Position numbers and translations under genes: made by a program
Notes under the pieces: generated by a model
Database searches by the model: none
What the model was told of the DNA's origin: nothing
What the model saw: the letters and a program-made list of their open reading frames with translations, nothing else
Shown here: positions 14,602-22,831 of the stretch, piece by piece
Layout: each line of letters opens with the position of its first letter
Position numbering within the stretch: the stretch's first letter is position 1
NCBI GenBank assembly: GCA_035495815.1
Contig: DATJFH010000239.1
Location: 1-24,668, forward strand
Reading direction: 5' to 3'
Length of the DNA stretch: 24,668 bases
Origin: DATJFH01 sp035495815
Lineage (GTDB): Bacteria > Acidobacteriota > Terriglobia > Bryobacterales > Bryobacteraceae

Positions 14602-14820
14602 ATGACGGACTCCATCGGCTGGGTCGCCACGGCGCTGTTCGCCGCCTCGTACTTCTGCAAGCGCCCCGGAGCGCTGCGCCGCGTGCAGGCCCTGGCGGCC
14701 CTGTTGTGGATCGGCTACGGAGTGCTGCTGCACGCCTGGCCGGTGATCATCGCCAATCTGGTGGTGGCCGGGGTGGCGCTGTATTCGTCGCTCGGCGAAT
14801 CCGCGCGACTTCGAAACTAG
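14602..14820 (+). CDS. Small YgjV-like inner-membrane protein
   Basis: 72 residues, almost entirely three hydrophobic helices: 'IGWVATALFAASYF', 'VQALAALLWIGYGVLLHAW' and 'VIIANLVVAGVALYSSL'. The pattern of G-W, 'LQALAA.LW..YG.LL.AWP', N resembles the bacterial YgjV family and half-SWEET transporters. ATG 14602 is preceded by GAGG at 6 nt; an in-frame ATG at 14584 would overlap the HAD gene. It probably forms an operon with that gene. Its stop codon shares CTAG (14817-14820) with the stop of the opposite beta-helix gene. Function unknown; a small-metabolite channel is conceivable. Confidence 0.75.
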   Translation: MTDSIGWVATALFAASYFCKRPGALRRVQALAALLWIGYGVLLHAWPVIIANLVVAGVALYSSLGESARLRN

Positions 14821-16754
14821 CGGTAGAAGGGCTTCCAGGTGATCCAGCGCGGACCGTAGTGCGGTTCCGGCCGATTCAGCTCGATGGCGCCGAGGTCGGG
14901 CGCTTTCCCGGTGAAGTCGTCGTTGATCGTCGGCAGGACCACGCCCGCGTCGACAGCCCTGGAGCCGGGCTTCAGGCGGAAGTTCAGATCCATCGAGTGG
15001 TAAACCTGGTGGCGGCGCGCCGGATCGGGGGGCGCGAGGTTCTCGAAGATATCGTAATCCACTTCGATGCCGTGGGCCTCCTGTCCGGTCGCTTCCCGAA
15101 ATTCGGCCAGGGTGGCAAAGCTCCGCCAGTCGGATTCTTTCGCTCCGTGCTCGGTCTTGCCCGGCGCGGGCGCGAGCCAGTTGTACTGCCGCCGGACGTT
15201 GCGGTTGGGACGGAAGCCGTTATAGTCGCTGCTGTAGTTTCCGGTGGCGTTGGCCCACGTCATCACGCCCCGGTCCGCCGTATCGCGGCCCAGGAACAGG
15301 TTGTTGCGGAAGTGGGCGTTCGAGTAGGGATCCCGGGCGGTCTGCTCGCCGATCAGAGTGTTGTGGTAGGCCAGGATGCCCGCCGGCGCGGCATTGAATT
15401 TGAAGGCGCCGCCCGCGGGCACGTGATAGAGCAGGTTGCGGTAGAAGTAGACCGGACCTCCGAACAGCGGCTGCGCGCTGTACCCGTTATGGGCCGCGTT
15501 CACTCCGCGATTCTGGAACACGCGGATGTTGTGCGCGCCCCCGTCCGATTCGATGAAATCGTCGTTCGTCAGGTGAATGTCGTTATTGTAGATATCGATG
15601 GACGAGGCGCGGCGCTCGGGGTCGGCATCCGGCGGGCCGTAGGTCGAGATGCAGATGGCGTCGTGAAAGTAGGCGATCGCATTGTGGCGGATGACGTGTC
15701 CCGGCCCGTAAACCTTGATGGAGAAGAAGCTGCGCAGCTGGTGCGAAGGGTAGATGCCGGCCGTCCGCATGCCCGCCTGATTCCACCCGATGAGGCGCAT
15801 CCGGTCTTCGCGGCCGAGGAAGAGATTGTCGGAGATAAAGAAGTCGCGGGAATCGGCGCTTTCGGTCCAGATCCCGACGCCCACGTCTTCGAAGCGGCAA
15901 TTGCGGACGGTGAGCGCCACCGCGCCCATCACTTCCTTCTCGCCCGCGAACAGCGCGATCTCGGTATTGCGGAAGGTCAGTCCTTCGAAGATGTGGTATT
16001 GGGTGGCCATCACGTCGAACAGCTTGTGGTTGCCCGCGCCGTCGAAGATCGCTTCGCCGTCGCCCGCGCCCTTGATCGTGATCGGCTTCCCTTCCGTGCC
16101 TTTGAGCGACAGGGACCAGGACCCGGTGAACGGCGCGCTCAGCGGGTCGACGTAGTTCAGCCGCTCCGGACGGTACAAGCCGGCATGGACCAGAAGGGTG
16201 TCGCCGGGCTGGGCTTTGTTCATGCGGACCGCCGTCCAGTCGCCGCGGCCTTCGCCGTAGTAGGCGGCTTTGAGCCCGATAAAGGCGGGCTCCTCGCGCT
16301 TCCCCACGTGGTCGGGAGGATAGACGTGCAGAACGCGGCCGCCCGTGTGGGATTTCGGTTCGGCACGGGTGGCCACGGTGACCCGCTGCTGCGCGTCCCC
16401 GGCGACGCCGTCGGGATCGCGCAGCGTGAACTCGCATTCGTAGCGGGTGGCCGGCTCGAGATTCAGGATGCTGCCGGCAAAGCCGTGGGGGACGGTATAG
16501 GACATGTTCTCGCGGTCGCGGAACACCCGTTCCCCACCGATGCGCAGCAGCGGGAGCGCCGGCCGCCACTCCGTGGAGCCCTCCTTGCGGAACCGTACTT
16601 CGACGGTGGCATTGCGGTTGGCGTCCCCCTCGATGGCCCATTCGAATCCCAGGTTCAACAGCGTCGGATGTTCGACCTGGAAACGCCCGGGCCGGGTGGA
16701 GTTCTGGGCCTCGAGAGCACAGGCGGCGAGAAAAAGGAGCACAGCGGCGCGCAT
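14817..16754 (-). CDS. Secreted right-handed parallel beta-helix protein
   Basis: 645 residues with signal peptide 'MRAAVLLFLAACALEAQ'. Residues about 20-130 look like a fibronectin-type or beta-sandwich domain ('LEPATRYECEFTLRDPDG'). From about 170 to 500 there are many beta-helix coils of the pectate-lyase/PbH1 type: 'GDTLLVHAGLY', 'PITIKGAGDGEAIFDG', 'FEGLTFRNTEIALF', 'LTVRNCRFEDVGVGIW', 'IDIYNNDIHLTNDDFIESDG', 'YFYRNLLYHV', 'LAYHNTLIGE', 'FRNNLFLG'. The C-terminal 'SRAVDAGVVLPTINDDFTGK' ending in 'DLGAIEL' is the usual cap of such proteins. It probably binds or cleaves acidic polysaccharide; catalytic residues cannot be named. It follows the AhpD-like gene by 25 bp in the same direction, but its ATG has no ribosome site. 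Confidence 0.85.
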   Translation of the reverse strand: MRAAVLLFLAACALEAQNSTRPGRFQVEHPTLLNLGFEWAIEGDANRNATVEVRFRKEGSTEWRPALPLLRIGGERVFRDRENMSYTVPHGFAGSILNLEPATRYECEFTLRDPDGVAGDAQQRVTVATRAEPKSHTGGRVLHVYPPDHVGKREEPAFIGLKAAYYGEGRGDWTAVRMNKAQPGDTLLVHAGLYRPERLNYVDPLSAPFTGSWSLSLKGTEGKPITIKGAGDGEAIFDGAGNHKLFDVMATQYHIFEGLTFRNTEIALFAGEKEVMGAVALTVRNCRFEDVGVGIWTESADSRDFFISDNLFLGREDRMRLIGWNQAGMRTAGIYPSHQLRSFFSIKVYGPGHVIRHNAIAYFHDAICISTYGPPDADPERRASSIDIYNNDIHLTNDDFIESDGGAHNIRVFQNRGVNAAHNGYSAQPLFGGPVYFYRNLLYHVPAGGAFKFNAAPAGILAYHNTLIGEQTARDPYSNAHFRNNLFLGRDTADRGVMTWANATGNYSSDYNGFRPNRNVRRQYNWLAPAPGKTEHGAKESDWRSFATLAEFREATGQEAHGIEVDYDIFENLAPPDPARRHQVYHSMDLNFRLKPGSRAVDAGVVLPTINDDFTGKAPDLGAIELNRPEPHYGPRWITWKPFYR

Positions 16755-16779
16755 AAGGATAGAACTCGATGATAGTACA

Positions 16780-17256
16780 TCAATTTCCCCTCGCTTTCAC
16801 GGCCGCCGGCTGATACGCCCCCGGGACAGCGCGGAACGCGATCGACAGGCGGTTCCATCCGTTGATCGCGACCACGGCCAGGGTCAGATTCACCAGCTCC
16901 TCATCCGAGAAATGCCGGCGCACCTCTTCGAAGACCGCGTCCGGCACATGATCCCCGGCAACCAGCGTGACCGCCTCGGTCCACTCGAGCGCCGCCCGCT
17001 CGCGGTCCGTGAAGAACGGAGTTTCGCGCCATGCGTTGAGCGCATACAGCCGCTGCTCGCTTTCGCCTGCGGCGCGGGCGTCCTTGGAATGCATGTCGAG
17101 GCAGTAGGCGCATCCGTTGATCTGCGAAGCGCGCATCCTGACCAGTTCGAGCAGTTGAGGCTCGAGCTTCGACGACTTCTTGACGAACATTTCCAGGGAC
17201 TGCATGGCATGGTAGGCCCCGGGCGAGGCTTTGATGGCGTCCAATCGTGATTGCAT
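16780..17256 (-). CDS. Carboxymuconolactone-decarboxylase-family (AhpD-like) protein
   Basis: 158 residues of the AhpD/CMD all-helical fold (PF02627). The redox motif 'NGCAYCLDMHSKDA' carries C49, C52 and H56 in the CxxCxxxH arrangement of alkylhydroperoxidase-like proteins, and the flanking 'LELVRMRASQI' is typical. Peroxide-reducing activity is possible; many paralogues have none demonstrated. Cytosolic. The start is fixed by AAAGGAG about 8 nt before the ATG, and TATCCT about 35 nt upstream could be its -10. The beta-helix gene follows 25 bp later; no functional link between the two is evident. Confidence 0.93.
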   Translation of the reverse strand: MQSRLDAIKASPGAYHAMQSLEMFVKKSSKLEPQLLELVRMRASQINGCAYCLDMHSKDARAAGESEQRLYALNAWRETPFFTDRERAALEWTEAVTLVAGDHVPDAVFEEVRRHFSDEELVNLTLAVVAINGWNRLSIAFRAVPGAYQPAAVKARGN

Positions 17257-17402
17257 CAGTTCAAACTCCTTTCATTTTCCAGGATAGACCGGTTCGACGG
17301 CCGCCGGCCGGCGCACGGGGGTGATAAGGGACGAGCCGGATTCCGGCCAATTGCGCGTGGAACCGGCGCGGCGGATGTGGATCTTGTCGCCGGCTGAGGC
17401 GA

Positions 17403-17427
17403 CGCGCCCGAGCGGATCTCGGACGCG
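17403..17427 (-). terminator. Hairpin 14 nt beyond the TonB-receptor stop
   Basis: CGCGCCCGAG (17403-17412), a 5-nt loop and CTCGGACGCG (17418-17427) pair at 9 of 10 positions. Its position just past the receptor stop codon suits a terminator of the sigma/anti-sigma/receptor operon. It lacks a T-tract. Confidence 0.42.
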
Positions 17428-17440
17428 CGCCGGGCGGGAG

Positions 17441-20437
17441 CTAAAATCGGAGCCTGACCGAAATCTGAAGCGACCGCGGTCCGCCGGATTGGAAGAGCGG
17501 GGCCAGGCCGCTGCCCGGGCTGCCAGTGCCCAGCATGAGATTCAGCATCGAGTTGGCCTGGCCGAACAGAGGACTGCTGAGAAACCGGACCGGGTCGGCG
17601 AAGTTGGCGTGATTGAGCGCATTGAAGGCTTCGACGCGCAATTGAATCGAGGCTCGCTCCGCGGAGAAGAACTCGCGCCGCAGGGACAAATCCATCTGCG
17701 ACATGCCCAGCCCGCTCAAGGCATTCCGTCCCAGGTTGCCCTGCTGGCCGGGGCGCGCGCCGTGGAACGAGGCCGGGTTCAGACGCCGGCCTCCGGGAGA
17801 GGACGCGTCGCCGATCCAGTTGGGCTGGCCGAAAACGTGGTCGGGCCGCAGAATGTTCTCGAACGCGATTCCGTTGTACTGCTCCGCGTTCATGACGTTG
17901 AGCGGGAATCCGGTGCGCGCGCGCAGAACCCCATCGAGCGCCCAGCCGCGCCACAATGCGGCCCGCGCGGCGCGGGGGAACTGATAGGTGAATCCACCGG
18001 TGAACGTCTGGCGGACGTCGAAATCGGACGAGCCGCGGTCGCGCTCCGGCGTCAATCCCGCTCCGGCCCAGTAGAGTCCGGAATCGGTGGAGCTGTTGTC
18101 GAGGGAGTGAGACCAGGCGTAGGAGACCAGCGCTTCGAGATGGCTGCTGAGGCGGCGGCGGTAGTGGGCCTGCAGGCCATGGTAATCGGAGGCGCCGTGA
18201 TTCGTCGCCAGCGCGAGCCAGTCGGTTTCCGTGCTGCCCTCGCCGCCCATCTCCCGGCGGATGAGGTCGCGGCCGATCGAGCCGACGTAGGCGGCGGACA
18301 ACACGTTGTGATCGTCGAATCCGTGCTCGAGGGTCACGTTCCATTGCTTGACGATGGGCAGCCGCAGGTCCGGCCGGAAGCCGAAGCGCAGGATGGTGGA
18401 GAAGGGGGCGTTGCGCGCGCTGCCGTATTGGGAGACATTGAGCGGGCCGTCGTTAACCAGATCGGTGGCCAGGTTCAGGCTGGAATCCAGGTAGAGTCCG
18501 GCGCCTCCGCGGAGGACGGTCCGTCCCTGCCGGCCGATGCGGTAGGCCAGGCCGGCGCGGGGGGCGAAGTTGGCGTAGCTCGAGCGCCAGATCGGCCTTT
18601 CGAGGGGCGAGGAAGCGTTCTTGACCGGATTCAGAAAGTTGGCCGGCCCGGAAGGCTCGGGAGCGGGGCTGATCTCCCAGCGGACGCCGAGGGTGGCGGT
18701 GAGACGCTGCGAGGCGCGCCAGGTATCCTCGGCGAACAGCGACAGGGCGGTGACGACGGCCGACGTGCGGCGCGGCGGAGAGTTCGCGGTCCAGAGGTTG
18801 TTTCCGTCCAGGTCGGCGAGGCTGTCGGTGATGACGCTGACGGCTCCGGTGGCGTCGCTGCGAAGCGGGGTCAGCCGGACGTAGTCGGCTCCGAAGTGAA
18901 AAGAGTGCGCGCGGGGATTCCAGGCCACGGTCTGATTGATCTGGAATTGCGACTGGCTCCGCCGCCCTTCCGACCCCGAGACGACCTGCCCGGCGCCGGC
19001 GATGGACAGCCGGACCAGGGAGTCGCAATCGCCGGAGAAGCCGGGAAACTGGAAGCAGGCGGGCGCGGCGAGAGGACCCGGAGGACGCCAGCGCGAGTCG
19101 CCGGTGGCGCTGGAAGTGTTCCATCGCCAGTCCAGGATCAGGTTCGGCGCGAGGCGCAGATTCAAGCCCGAGGTGAAGCCCCGTGAGCGGAGATCGAGCA
19201 GGTTGACGACATTGCTGCCGAACTCGGTCGAAGAGGGGGTATCCGTGTAGCGGCTGAAGACGGTGAGGCGGGAGGCGATGGAGTGGTCGAACCGCAGGCT
19301 GCCGGCGTCGAGGCGGGAGGGGCGGCTGATGCGGCCGGTCCACCCGGCCAGTCCGTTTCCCAAAGGACCGCCGTTGGCGGCCGGGAAGAGTTTCAGCACC
19401 GGTTGAACCCAGGCCGGAGCACGCTCCCGCGATTCATCGCTGGGTACGGGCTGTCGCCAGACGAACGGCTGGTAGAGCCGCATGGCTTGGTAGGAGGCGA
19501 AGAAGAACGAGCGGTTGCGCCGCAGGGGACCGCCCAGGGCGGCGCCCACGTCGTGCAGCCGGAGCGGGGCCCGGGGATCGCCATGCTGGTTGGCGTACCA
19601 GTCGTTGGCGTCGAGGGCCTTGTTGCGGAAGCCGTAGGAGAGCGAGCCGCGCCATTCGTTCGACCCGGACCGGCTGCTGAGCGACACCTGCGCGCCGGGG
19701 AGGCGGCCGAACTCGGGCACGGTGCTGGAAGTCTGCAGGCGGACCTCCTGCAGCGCGTCGCGGGAGACCAGGTTTTCCAGACTGCCGAAAGCCGTCATGC
19801 CGGGCAGCGCGCCTCCGGTGGACTGCGCGGGGAGGCCGCCGCCGCTCACGCCGGAGTTGGCGCTGATGCCATCGACGGTGAAGTAGTTCGCATTGGGCCG
19901 CTGTCCGCCGACGCTGAACTGACCGGCTTCTCCGCGCGTGGCCGGCGTGACCACGGCCCCGGGCGCCAGTTCGATGACGCCCAGCAGACCGCGTCCGTTG
20001 AGGGGCAATCGTTCCATCTCCTCGCGGCCTACTTGTGTGCCCACGGAAGGGTCATCGGAAAGCAGGAGCAGCGGGGTTCCTTCGACGGTGACGGTTTCCT
20101 GGATGCTGCCGACGGCCAGGTTGAAATCGGCGCGGGCGGGTTGGGAGGGGCCCAGCTTGACACCGAAGCGGATGACGGTCCGGAATCCGCCTTTCCTGAC
20201 GGTGATCTTGTAAACGCCGGGCTGGAGGGAGGAAACGACGTAGCCGCCGTCGGACCGCGACTCGGTGATGCGGCGGAACCCGGTGTGCTCGTTGACGACC
20301 GTAATCAGCGCGCCGGGCACGGAGGAGTAGGAGGCATCCAGCACGAGCCCGGAAACATGTGTGTAATCCTGAGACCGCAGCGGCGTCAGACCGGCCAGGC
20401 AAAGAAGGAGCATCGCCCGGAGCCGGCCGGAGATCAT
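17441..20437 (-). CDS. Oar-like TonB-dependent outer-membrane receptor
   Basis: 998 residues. A signal peptide (1-22) is followed by a carboxypeptidase-regulatory-like domain at about 26-105 ('VSGLVLDASYSSVPGALITV', 'SDGGYVVSSLQPGVYKITV'). A plug domain follows from about 125 ('LPLNGRGLLGVIELAPG', 'GGQRPNANYFTVDGISANSG'), then a long beta-barrel rich in aromatic strands. It ends in 'LQISVRLRF', with the terminal phenylalanine needed for outer-membrane insertion. No STN signalling domain is present, unlike FecA. It imports or binds an unknown large substrate, possibly oligosaccharide or peptide. Its ATG overlaps the anti-sigma TGA in an ATGA junction (20434-20437), so the two are translationally coupled. 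Barrel architecture and acidobacterial context fit the Oar/'TonB-dependent, carboxypeptidase-like' group. Confidence 0.94.
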   Translation of the reverse strand: MISGRLRAMLLLCLAGLTPLRSQDYTHVSGLVLDASYSSVPGALITVVNEHTGFRRITESRSDGGYVVSSLQPGVYKITVRKGGFRTVIRFGVKLGPSQPARADFNLAVGSIQETVTVEGTPLLLLSDDPSVGTQVGREEMERLPLNGRGLLGVIELAPGAVVTPATRGEAGQFSVGGQRPNANYFTVDGISANSGVSGGGLPAQSTGGALPGMTAFGSLENLVSRDALQEVRLQTSSTVPEFGRLPGAQVSLSSRSGSNEWRGSLSYGFRNKALDANDWYANQHGDPRAPLRLHDVGAALGGPLRRNRSFFFASYQAMRLYQPFVWRQPVPSDESRERAPAWVQPVLKLFPAANGGPLGNGLAGWTGRISRPSRLDAGSLRFDHSIASRLTVFSRYTDTPSSTEFGSNVVNLLDLRSRGFTSGLNLRLAPNLILDWRWNTSSATGDSRWRPPGPLAAPACFQFPGFSGDCDSLVRLSIAGAGQVVSGSEGRRSQSQFQINQTVAWNPRAHSFHFGADYVRLTPLRSDATGAVSVITDSLADLDGNNLWTANSPPRRTSAVVTALSLFAEDTWRASQRLTATLGVRWEISPAPEPSGPANFLNPVKNASSPLERPIWRSSYANFAPRAGLAYRIGRQGRTVLRGGAGLYLDSSLNLATDLVNDGPLNVSQYGSARNAPFSTILRFGFRPDLRLPIVKQWNVTLEHGFDDHNVLSAAYVGSIGRDLIRREMGGEGSTETDWLALATNHGASDYHGLQAHYRRRLSSHLEALVSYAWSHSLDNSSTDSGLYWAGAGLTPERDRGSSDFDVRQTFTGGFTYQFPRAARAALWRGWALDGVLRARTGFPLNVMNAEQYNGIAFENILRPDHVFGQPNWIGDASSPGGRRLNPASFHGARPGQQGNLGRNALSGLGMSQMDLSLRREFFSAERASIQLRVEAFNALNHANFADPVRFLSSPLFGQANSMLNLMLGTGSPGSGLAPLFQSGGPRSLQISVRLRF

Positions 20438-22116
20438 TGGATCTTCTGCTCCAGCGGTTCGGGGGCCAGCCGGTCGTAGGCGTCGAGTCTGGCGCGCAAT
20501 TGAGCCAGGTTTTGGAGCAGGCGCGCGGGTAACCGGTCATCGAAGGCCTCGTCGGCGGCGCCGAACAGGACGGCGGCGGTTCTTTCCACCTGCCGCGCCG
20601 ATTCGAAAAGATCTTCGGCCGCCGGCTGCCACGGGCCGGAATAATTCACGGGAGATGGCTCCGCCACCGGGCCGCTGACCGGCGCCAGGGCCGGCTTCAG
20701 CAAGCGATCGATCTCCTGGGCTTGGCGCCGCAAGCCGCCGGCATGCTCCTGCTGGAGCCGGACCAGGTTGCGCCAGTCCGCCGGTGTCAACTCGGCGTTG
20801 ATCCGCGCGGGGAAGCGCTCGGCGAGCCGCCGCAAGGCATAAGCCCGGGACATCATCGGCTCGGTCAGGTCGAGGACCTGGGCGGCGAGCTGCGCAAAAT
20901 AGGCCGGACCGCCGAGGCGCTGCGCCAGGCGGGCCTGGGAAGGCGGTATGGCGCCCGGAGGCGGGGTGGAAACGGGCGCGCCGGTCCCGGGCAGGATCCC
21001 GGCGGGAGAGGAATCGCTGAAACGCACGACGACATGCGGCTGACTGGTGACCGCGTCGTTGATCTCCTGCTGACGCTGTGGCGGGATGCCCACTCCGGTA
21101 ATCAGTATCTCACTTCCGGAGCGGGAAACTTCGACCGGATCGCCGAGATCGGCGCCGACGCGGTTGAGCGCGGCCAGCACGCGCAGCTCATCGCCGACGG
21201 TGGCCGGCGCCGGCGGCGATGCCGGCGCTTTCTCGGGCAGGCGGAAGGCGGATCGTTGCGCGATTTCCGGGGACCTGGCTTCGGCCAGCGACGGGGCGGC
21301 TGGGGAGGCGTCCGGCAGTTCCGCGATCTCGACCCAATCGCCGGCGGCGAACTCGAATCGCTCTTCCACGGGGCGCAGGTCCTGGCGGCGGAGGGTCAGG
21401 GTGGCGGAAGTCAACTCGCCCGACGCCGGCCGGGTGCGGATCCTGTAGTTCTGGGAATCTTCGGCGACTTCGTCGGATTTGTGCGGGAGCCGGTCGCGCC
21501 AGGCCTGGTAGGAGCGGGCGCTGAGAGGGTCGGTCCAGTCGTAATTGGCCGACTGAAAGCGGGCCTGGATACCGCGCATGACTTCGGCGTCCGCGGCATT
21601 CAAAGCCAATTTCAGGGGCTCGCCGGCGGGCCGGGTGATGCGGCGGTCGCGGGTGCGGATCTGGATAGGGCGGGGCTTACCGGCGCGGATGTCGGCGGCG
21701 GCGATGGCTTTGCGGAGCAGCTCGGCGGCCTGGACCGGCGGCGGCTGGCGGAACCGGTACGCGATCACGGCGGCGACGAGGAGGGCGGCGGCGACCGGGG
21801 CCCAGCGGTTCACCTGTCGCAGGGGCGCGCGGAGCAGCCGCAGGGTCCGTTCGAAAAAGCCGGCCTGATCGAGCGCGGCATCGATGCGGGCGAAGCCGCG
21901 ATAAATATCGGGCCAGGGCGCGGGGGGCGGCGGCAGATGGCGCGCCAGCACGTCCTTGCGGTAGCGCACGCAGCCGCTGACGGTATTCTGCAATTCTTCG
22001 AGCGCGGCGCGGCATTGCCAACAGGCTTCGAGATGCTCGCGCGTGCGGTTGGCCTCGGCTGCCGGGGACTCTCCATCGGCGTAACGCAGCAGTTGCCCTT
22101 CGTCGGGATGGCTCAT
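20434..22116 (-). CDS. Zinc-finger anti-sigma factor with large periplasmic region
   Basis: 560 residues from ATG 22116, preceded by AGGAGG at 6 nt. A second ATG (22131) overlaps the sigma-factor stop as ATGA and would add five residues; either is possible. The N-terminus is an anti-sigma zinc domain: 'HPDEGQLLRYADGE' then 'HLEACWQC', giving H28-x3-C32-x2-C35. A single membrane helix lies at about 104-121 ('WAPVAAALLVAAVIAYRF'). The periplasmic part, some 430 residues, has a beta-rich stretch ('NYRIRTRPASGELTSATLTL'), a Pro/Ala linker, a small alpha/beta segment ('GSEILITGVGIPPQRQQEIN') and a helical C-terminus. I do not recognise this outer region. It presumably holds the ECF sigma factor at the membrane and releases it on an outside signal. 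Confidence 0.88.
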   Translation of the reverse strand: MSHPDEGQLLRYADGESPAAEANRTREHLEACWQCRAALEELQNTVSGCVRYRKDVLARHLPPPPAPWPDIYRGFARIDAALDQAGFFERTLRLLRAPLRQVNRWAPVAAALLVAAVIAYRFRQPPPVQAAELLRKAIAAADIRAGKPRPIQIRTRDRRITRPAGEPLKLALNAADAEVMRGIQARFQSANYDWTDPLSARSYQAWRDRLPHKSDEVAEDSQNYRIRTRPASGELTSATLTLRRQDLRPVEERFEFAAGDWVEIAELPDASPAAPSLAEARSPEIAQRSAFRLPEKAPASPPAPATVGDELRVLAALNRVGADLGDPVEVSRSGSEILITGVGIPPQRQQEINDAVTSQPHVVVRFSDSSPAGILPGTGAPVSTPPPGAIPPSQARLAQRLGGPAYFAQLAAQVLDLTEPMMSRAYALRRLAERFPARINAELTPADWRNLVRLQQEHAGGLRRQAQEIDRLLKPALAPVSGPVAEPSPVNYSGPWQPAAEDLFESARQVERTAAVLFGAADEAFDDRLPARLLQNLAQLRARLDAYDRLAPEPLEQKIQ

Positions 22117-22127
22117 CTGCAGCCTCC

Positions 22128-22676
22128 TCATAGTTGACCTTTTTTCAAGCGCGCGACGGCGCGCCTCAGGAATTCGCCTACAGCGGAAGGGCTGATGCCC
22201 AATACCGCGCCGATTTCCGGGTATCGCAGGCCTTCGAGGCGCAGGAAAAGACAGCGCCGCTGCTGCTCGGAAAGGTTCTGGACAGCCTGGTGAAACCGCA
22301 GGTCCTGCTCGCGGCCGATGACGCGTTGTTCGGGATCGGCTTCGGAGCAGGCGATGCGGGATTCCAGGTCGGCGTCGAAGGGGGCTCCCGAGTTCTGCCG
22401 CGTTCGGATCTTGAGTCCGATGTTATGCGCCACTCGAAAAATCCAACCTCTGGGGTTCTGGATATTTTCGCCCTTCTTGAGTGTCGCGTACAGCCGCAGA
22501 AATACCTCTTGAGCCCCCTCTTGCGCTTGCGGGGGATAAAGCCCAAGGCCCAACAGGTAACGGTACACATCGTCGCGGGCCTCTTCGAACAACCGGGCGA
22601 CCTGATCCTGCAGAGTCAGGTCCCGGTCGCCGGGCGCGACATCCGTTAACTCCCTGCCGAGCGAGTAGAAAGACAT
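22128..22676 (-). CDS. ECF-type RNA polymerase sigma factor
   Basis: 182 residues. Region 2 covers about 27-93 ('EARDDVYRYLLGLG', 'AQEGAQEVFLRLYATL', 'NPRGWIFRVAHNIGLKIRTR') and region 4 about 125-180 ('LSEQQRRCLFLRLEGLRYPE', 'IGAVLGISPSAVGEFLRRAV'). There is no region 1 or 3, as expected of group 4 sigma factors. It is the first gene of the operon; its TGA overlaps an ATG of the anti-sigma gene. GTG 22679 and ATG 22676 are adjacent candidate starts without a strong ribosome site. AATTTA (22694-22699; TAAATT on the minus strand) could be a -10, in which case the leader is very short and its -35 region falls inside the long inverted repeat. Confidence 0.95.
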   Translation of the reverse strand: MSFYSLGRELTDVAPGDRDLTLQDQVARLFEEARDDVYRYLLGLGLYPPQAQEGAQEVFLRLYATLKKGENIQNPRGWIFRVAHNIGLKIRTRQNSGAPFDADLESRIACSEADPEQRVIGREQDLRFHQAVQNLSEQQRRCLFLRLEGLRYPEIGAVLGISPSAVGEFLRRAVARLKKGQL

Positions 22677-22704
22677 CACTCAAATGGATTGCGAATTTAC
22701 ACCA

Positions 22705-22801
22705 AAGACCCCGCCGGGGGCGGATTCAACTACACCATTCGAAAAAAAATCCGCCCACAGCCACTTTCGAGTGTAGTTCAATCGGCCCCCCGCGGGGTCT
22801 T
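22705..22801. repeat. 97-bp near-perfect inverted repeat between divergent genes
   Basis: The left arm 22705-22744 (40 nt) and right arm 22765-22801 (37 nt) are reverse complements except for three mismatches and one 3-nt indel; the 20-nt loop is 22745-22764. The outer ends are AAGACCCCGC and GCGGGGTCTT, the inner ends TTCGAAA and TTTCGA. A second, competing stem is possible inside it: GGGCGGATT (22718-22726) with AATCCGCCC (22748-22756), 9 bp perfect. It begins 29 bp upstream of the sigma-factor ATG and ends 30 bp before the glycosyltransferase ATG, so it occupies nearly the whole intergenic region. Confidence 0.9.
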
Positions 22802-22831
22802 AGACACGAGCGAACTGACGGACCCCCCCGG

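Noticed and set aside
14706..16772. 688-codon plus-strand open frame opposite the beta-helix gene
   Set aside because: Antisense shadow; the real product on the other strand has a signal peptide and regular beta-helix coils.
17321..19186. 621-codon plus-strand open frame opposite the TonB-receptor gene
   Set aside because: Low-complexity Arg/Gly/Ala-rich translation typical of a reverse GC-rich frame.
20434..22676. Calling the sigma/anti-sigma pair FecI/FecR
   Set aside because: The anti-sigma has a HxxxCxxC zinc motif and lacks FecR signatures, and the receptor lacks an STN domain.
22481..22831. N-terminal extension of the glycosyltransferase to 22481
   Set aside because: The extension runs antisense through the sigma gene and the inverted repeat; the conserved GT-A core begins within a few residues of ATG 22832.
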